From Dryas octopetala (taxonomy: Eukaryota > Streptophyta > Magnoliopsida > Rosales > Rosaceae), in NCBI GenBank assembly GCA_963921425.1, contig OY992837.1:9521896-9585895 (forward strand): DNA of 64,000 nucleotides, written 5' to 3'. Positions 59,662-64,000 of the stretch are shown here, piece after piece. The notes under the pieces were generated by a model. It saw only the letters and a program-made list of their open reading frames with translations, had not been told where the DNA came from and did not search any database. Made by a program: the position numbers and the translations under genes. Position 1 is the first letter of the stretch, and the number at the start of each line of letters is the position of its first letter.

Positions 59662-62124
59662 CTAGTGAGTGACAAGGTTGGAAGACGCTCTTACAGGGGC
59701 CACAGAGATTTGGGTATCGGCCACCTGGAGCAAGCCAGCAGCCAGTCTTCTTGTCATATCCTCCGGAGACACCTTCATTACATCCCTCCTCATGCCAATG
59801 TCAGCAGCATACCTACTAGCACAGTAAACTCCAATGGCTGTCGCTGCCATCCCATAAACGTTGGTGGTAACAAGCCGCAATGGTGTGGATAAAACAGCTG
59901 CAAGAGGTCCCCCTATTATAGATACTGCTTGGCCACTTTGCCCGATTGTTCCTTGATCCACCACAAGCAGCCCCGTTTTGCAGTAAATAGTGAAGTCTTC
60001 ACAGTTGTTCTTAAATACGTTATAGCAACCAAAGCCATTTTCAAGCAGGAATTTTGCTCGATGGACCACAACGTCATCTGGGTCCGAGACTGCAAGAGTG
60101 CAAGTTCCGCCTCGTGCTTTTGCAAGAAACAGAGCAGGGCTGACAGCATATTCAAAACGATACAAGACACCACCTGCAAGAAAGCAGTTCAGGCACGAGG
60201 AGACAACCCCACTGTCCTCTTCCCCTCGAGTGCAAGTTTCGCAGGGCTGTTGAGCTCGATGTGGTCCTGAGCTAACCAAGAGAACATCTAGCACTGTTCC
60301 TGTTCCAACTTCTTGGCCATGTCTGGTAAAATGAATGACTTTGTCATCCCCAACATAGATGCCTGTTCGTTGTCCATGCACCAGAAAGGATATTTATCAA
60401 CAAATAGATATGAAGAACAAGAAACTGAGCAAAGTTGTTCTTATTGTACCTGAGTGATATAGAAAAAGTAGAGGTAATAAACAATTTCATGAATAGAAGC
60501 ATTTGGCTCCAAATGAGTTTTGCCTGCCCTCTTTAGGATAGGTTGAAAATGTTACTTTACTTCTAAACACACACAAGGAAGATACTGAGCAAATATATCA
60601 TTGTTGCAGAACGCAAAATAAAAGTAGTAGTCCTCCATGCACAAACCAATTCATGATGTTTCTTGAACTCAATTAATTAACCAACCTGTTAGTCCCCAAG
60701 TCAATGTTTATGATGATGACCTAGAGATACAGTCCAACCAGGAGAAATTGCGGTGGTCACCCTCAATCAGGAGAAAATCTAGAATGTGTATATTACCACC
60801 CAAAATGCTTGCCCATCCCAGCCCCTTAATAAATTTAATTTATAATTTTATCCTGAGATATCCTCCTAACTAGGTGTCGTCTCCATGGGCAGCACCCCGT
60901 AGCCAAGGAGCACTTCCTTTGGTTGGGGGCAAGCAATCCCATGGAAGTGCCCATGGCGGCGGTCATAGCCGCAGCCATTCAAAGAAGGGAAATACAGAAA
61001 AAAAAAAAAAAAAGAAGTTTGGGGGATGGAAAAACATGTGTCTGGGGTGAGTAGTTTGCGGGTGACAACAACGTCACTCAAAATCTAAATGTAGGATAAA
61101 CAGTCCTAATAGAAGATGAAGCGGAGATAACAATCAGGTCCAAGGTGAAAGATAGTAAGAGAAATATTGTTAAGGCACTGCAGCTCTAGTCTCTAGTGAA
61201 GATCTTATTCATAAATGTTTTTCCCCCTGGGTAAATTACACATGCACTTAGTCATTCACGAGGAAAGAACCAGGAGCCTCACCGGCCACCCTTGATCTTA
61301 CAGATGAAGAGGTGCCATTGGACCCAATGACCATCAGCTAGTGGATGACTTAAGTTCAACTTTGTCACTAAGAAGCTCCTAGCTCCCTTGTTAAACAATT
61401 GCTGAACAAATAAACTACCCCATAAAGTCATAAACTCTGCAGCCTATTGAACAAATAACTTCAAAGATATTATATAGCTCAAAATAGAGAAGAAGGAGAT
61501 TGCTTGGCAAAATAAACAATACCAATATGGTTAAACTCAAAAGTCACATTATCAAACCATCTATTTTCCAAAAATCTTATAGAACCCTGGTATTGAGCTA
61601 AAAGTTCCCATCTTTCCCATGCTTCAGTTACATTAGCCCTAACCACCACATCTTCCATTCCAGCATTTCATAATTACCTTTGCCTTTTAATAATGCAAAA
61701 ATCTTGGATCATCTTAATCCACCAATCCACAAACATAGCATTACAAGTGGAAAGACATTAATTATCATAACAAAAAAAATGAAATTGAAGCATAAAATAA
61801 ATAAAGGAAATGGGAAAGTAGAAAAAGAGAGATAACCATGATGGGCATAGATGTAAGCAGTCCTCCAAGAGTAGATGTGATCCCCTGGTTTCAGGCTCCC
61901 CTTAGCCACTCTGCATTCATTTCCTTTCATCAATATCTTTTACAAATCATAATACCCACAAAAACCCAGATGCATTTTTGCCGTTTGGCTCCCGAGAAAA
62001 CGTAGGAAAGAAGCATCTCACTTACATTTCCCACGAATTCTGAGTACCCAGAAGATCAAAATCTCTGCTTGAAAAAATAACGATGGATAATGAACATCCC
62101 ATACCTGTTGGAGAGCAGCCCCAT
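59662..62124 (-). CDS. LRAT/NC-domain-containing protein, 3 exons, 264 aa
   Basis: The exons on the minus strand are 62105-62124, 61837-61910 and 59662-60362, totalling 795 nt. The 20-nt first exon encodes MGLLSN plus part of R7; I chose it because family members begin MG-LSN directly before KPGDHIYSWR. The longer frame starting at 61930 would place the start inside an intron. The LRAT (NlpC/P60-like) fold shows HIYSWRTAYIYAHHGIYVG with likely catalytic His at 30/31. The nucleophile motif NNCEDF has C152. A Cys cluster at about residues 72-91 (CETC...CLNC) is typical of the plant group. A hydrophobic stretch at about 175-213 may touch membranes. Related enzymes are acyltransferases, but plant substrates are not established. 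Intron 2 is 1474 bp with no clear insert. Confidence 0.92.
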
Positions 62125-64000
62125 CCCTGTTTTCTTCTCTTCTCTCGGAAAAGCAAGTTCCTCGAAGCGATTGGCACTTTGGCAGTTAACGGGAAAATGG
62201 AAATAGAGAGAAGGAATAAAACGACGAAATGCTTTCGAAATGGGGAAAGTTTTTGTTTTACTCACTAAACCTTCCTCCTTAAGGAACGTCTAGAGTTCGG
62301 ACAGCTGTGGCAGGATTTCCACGTGGCAGACAGGGATGGATGGTTAAGCTTAAAGGCCCAACTGAGGCCCACAAAAAGGCCTTTGTTGGTTAGGAAGGTC
62401 ATTTGGTGGGCTACTGATTTTTGGGCTTTCATGTCCAGCCCAAAATCATTAGACTCTTGTAGATCATTAGATTGGGCCAAGGGCAAGGGATATGCAAAAC
62501 AGTTTGAATGGATTTGACTAGTGTTTCAGAAGAAAGGTCAAGTCTTGTACTATACTACTATATACTCAACTCAAGTAATTTGTATTTTAAATGTTGGTCA
62601 AAAGGAATGGAGGCGCGCTTTTGGAATTAGTTGAACTGGTGAAGAAGACCAATCGTTTCTTATGTCGAGATCTAGACAGTTAAGTTGTCTGGCCAAAAAT
62701 TCAAGTAGATAGGTGCAAATTTTTCGGATTGGATTGTGAGAATAGTATCATTGAAAGATTTGACTATTCCTTTGTTCCCAAATTTGTTAGCACCTTATGA
62801 GAAAGTTCTTTTTTTTTTTCACCACTTATGAGAAAGTTATTTAATAATAAGATGTGAGAGCAAATGTCAATGTCATGACTATTTAAGCAATTCTTGGAGG
62901 TTTCTCTTGTCCTGGTTCCGGACAATTGAGAAGTTTTGTGGTGTAGTTCCACCTGTTCCTCATCACTAAAAATGTTCATGCATGTAGGATAAAAAATTAA
63001 CAATAAAAAAGGTAATTTAATTAATCAATAATAAAAATTTATTAGATTAATTGAGTAAATTTGACTGTTCAAATAACCTAACTCTTTTTAAAAACCGAAT
63101 TTCTAAATTTTACTAAATTAAGAAAGCATCTAAAGTGCGATACTATATATCACAAACCTATTTAACAGTAGAAAATTTATATCTCTAGTAATAAAAATGT
63201 TAATCCATCAATATTTAAAAATCAAATTATCGTCCGCATAATATGCCATGTCGGCATTGGAGAGTTTTCCACGAACTAGCAAGCCAAAACAGAAAATGAA
63301 ATTAAGTGCACGAATCCATGTGTACGTTGTAGAATTTTCTCCTGTATTCTCAGAAAGGTAGGACTAGCAGCTAATGAGCAGATGAGTTGAAGCTGGGCCT
63401 GAGGCCCACCAATATTGATCAGGTCCACTAGCGATGAAACAAGATCGCGTGTATAGATGATGACTTGCAATTGCATGGTGATCGAGCGAAATTGCAAGAG
63501 GACTACCATACCTAACTAAATCCCAGATGACTCAAACTTGTGTACATAGAAATTTTGTCTGAAAATTACCATATTTGGAAGAGTCAAGGCACATGCACCC
63601 AAAACAACACGAAATTATTTAATGGCTGGTGTTTGTTCGTTTGCTGTTTGCTGTTGCTTTAGACGTACAGCAATCAAATTGCAGCTTGTACATTTCGTAA
63701 ACCACTTAAAAGCCACAATATTAGATGATTGCACGCCTATTTTGTATAGAACAATTCTCTCTTTCCTTCTATGTTCTTGTTCTTTTTAGGCTTCTTAGTT
63801 CAAGTGACACGAAACGATGCAATGAAAATAATGTGTTAATGTAACTAGGAACTACATTTATTGGTAAGGAGGAGTTCCTCTAACGGAAAAGGAGCAAGTA
63901 TTATCTGAATTGAATTGTTATCCGAATTATAATTTTGTACCAAATTTAAATCATTTTATTGTGTCGTGTCTAAAATTATACTCTTAATTAATCAAGAATC
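62125..64000. other. 5' region of the LRAT-domain gene and intergenic
   Basis: The promoter and leader of the LRAT-domain gene should lie in the first few hundred bases. The rest is AT-rich with no supportable gene. Short frames such as 63276-63509 on the minus strand have no domain that I recognise. Confidence 0.45.

Noticed and set aside
63276-63509. 77-codon minus frame near the right edge
   Set aside because: It has no domain I recognise and sits in AT-rich intergenic DNA.

Overview
This window is AT-rich nuclear DNA from a dicot plant. Genes are split by GT-AG introns, intergenic stretches run to many kilobases, and plant transposons and microsatellites are dense. The protein sequences look like a woody rosid, and my impression is Rosaceae, perhaps Prunus. 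That impression comes from recalled similarity and was not checked by a search. There are no bacterial-type operons, CRISPR arrays, rRNA or tRNA genes.

Seven genes look real, and all but one are on the minus strand. (1) 0.1-1.5 kb: a DUF247 gene with a doubtful start, followed to 8.4 kb by rearranged partial copies of the same locus. (2) 8.5-13.5 kb: EXO70A1-type exocyst subunit, 11 exons, 637 aa. (3) 15.6-18.0 kb: a 4-exon plant protein of unknown function, 232 aa. (4) 21.7-22.4 kb: a single-exon DUF7138-like protein, 241 aa. (5) 28.6-32.1 kb: CTF7/ECO1 cohesin acetyltransferase, 6 exons, 363 aa. (6) 33.3-35.9 kb, plus strand: Mediator subunit MED27, 7 exons, 414 aa, divergent from CTF7. (7) 39.8-43.2 kb: TMK-type LRR receptor kinase, 2 exons, 950 aa. 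(8) 59.7-62.1 kb: LRAT/NC-domain protein, 3 exons, 264 aa. Counting the doubtful DUF247 locus the total is eight. The exon joins were worked out by hand from splice sites, reading phase and family knowledge, and all close in frame. The genes are unrelated housekeeping or signalling genes and form no pathway.

The rest is shaped by transposons whose ends and target-site duplications (TSDs) can be read directly. They include three Mutator-type elements beginning GRGTTAA with 9-10 bp TSDs. One of these (48.3-49.6 kb) carries a frameshifted piece of what looks like a TBCC-domain-protein gene, so it is a Pack-MULE. Two solo LTRs of one family are present, and one sits in CTF7 intron 5 with a hAT-type element nested inside it. 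There are several PIF/Harbinger-like MITEs with TTA or TAA TSDs, one of which carries a large CAC/CAT microsatellite within an intron. A LINE-type RNase H relic and a near-perfect 52/56-bp hairpin complete the list. I saw no undescribed molecular system. The most useful unusual points are the Pack-MULE, the nested insertion in CTF7, a GC-AG intron in EXO70A1, the hairpin, and the decaying DUF247 cluster.
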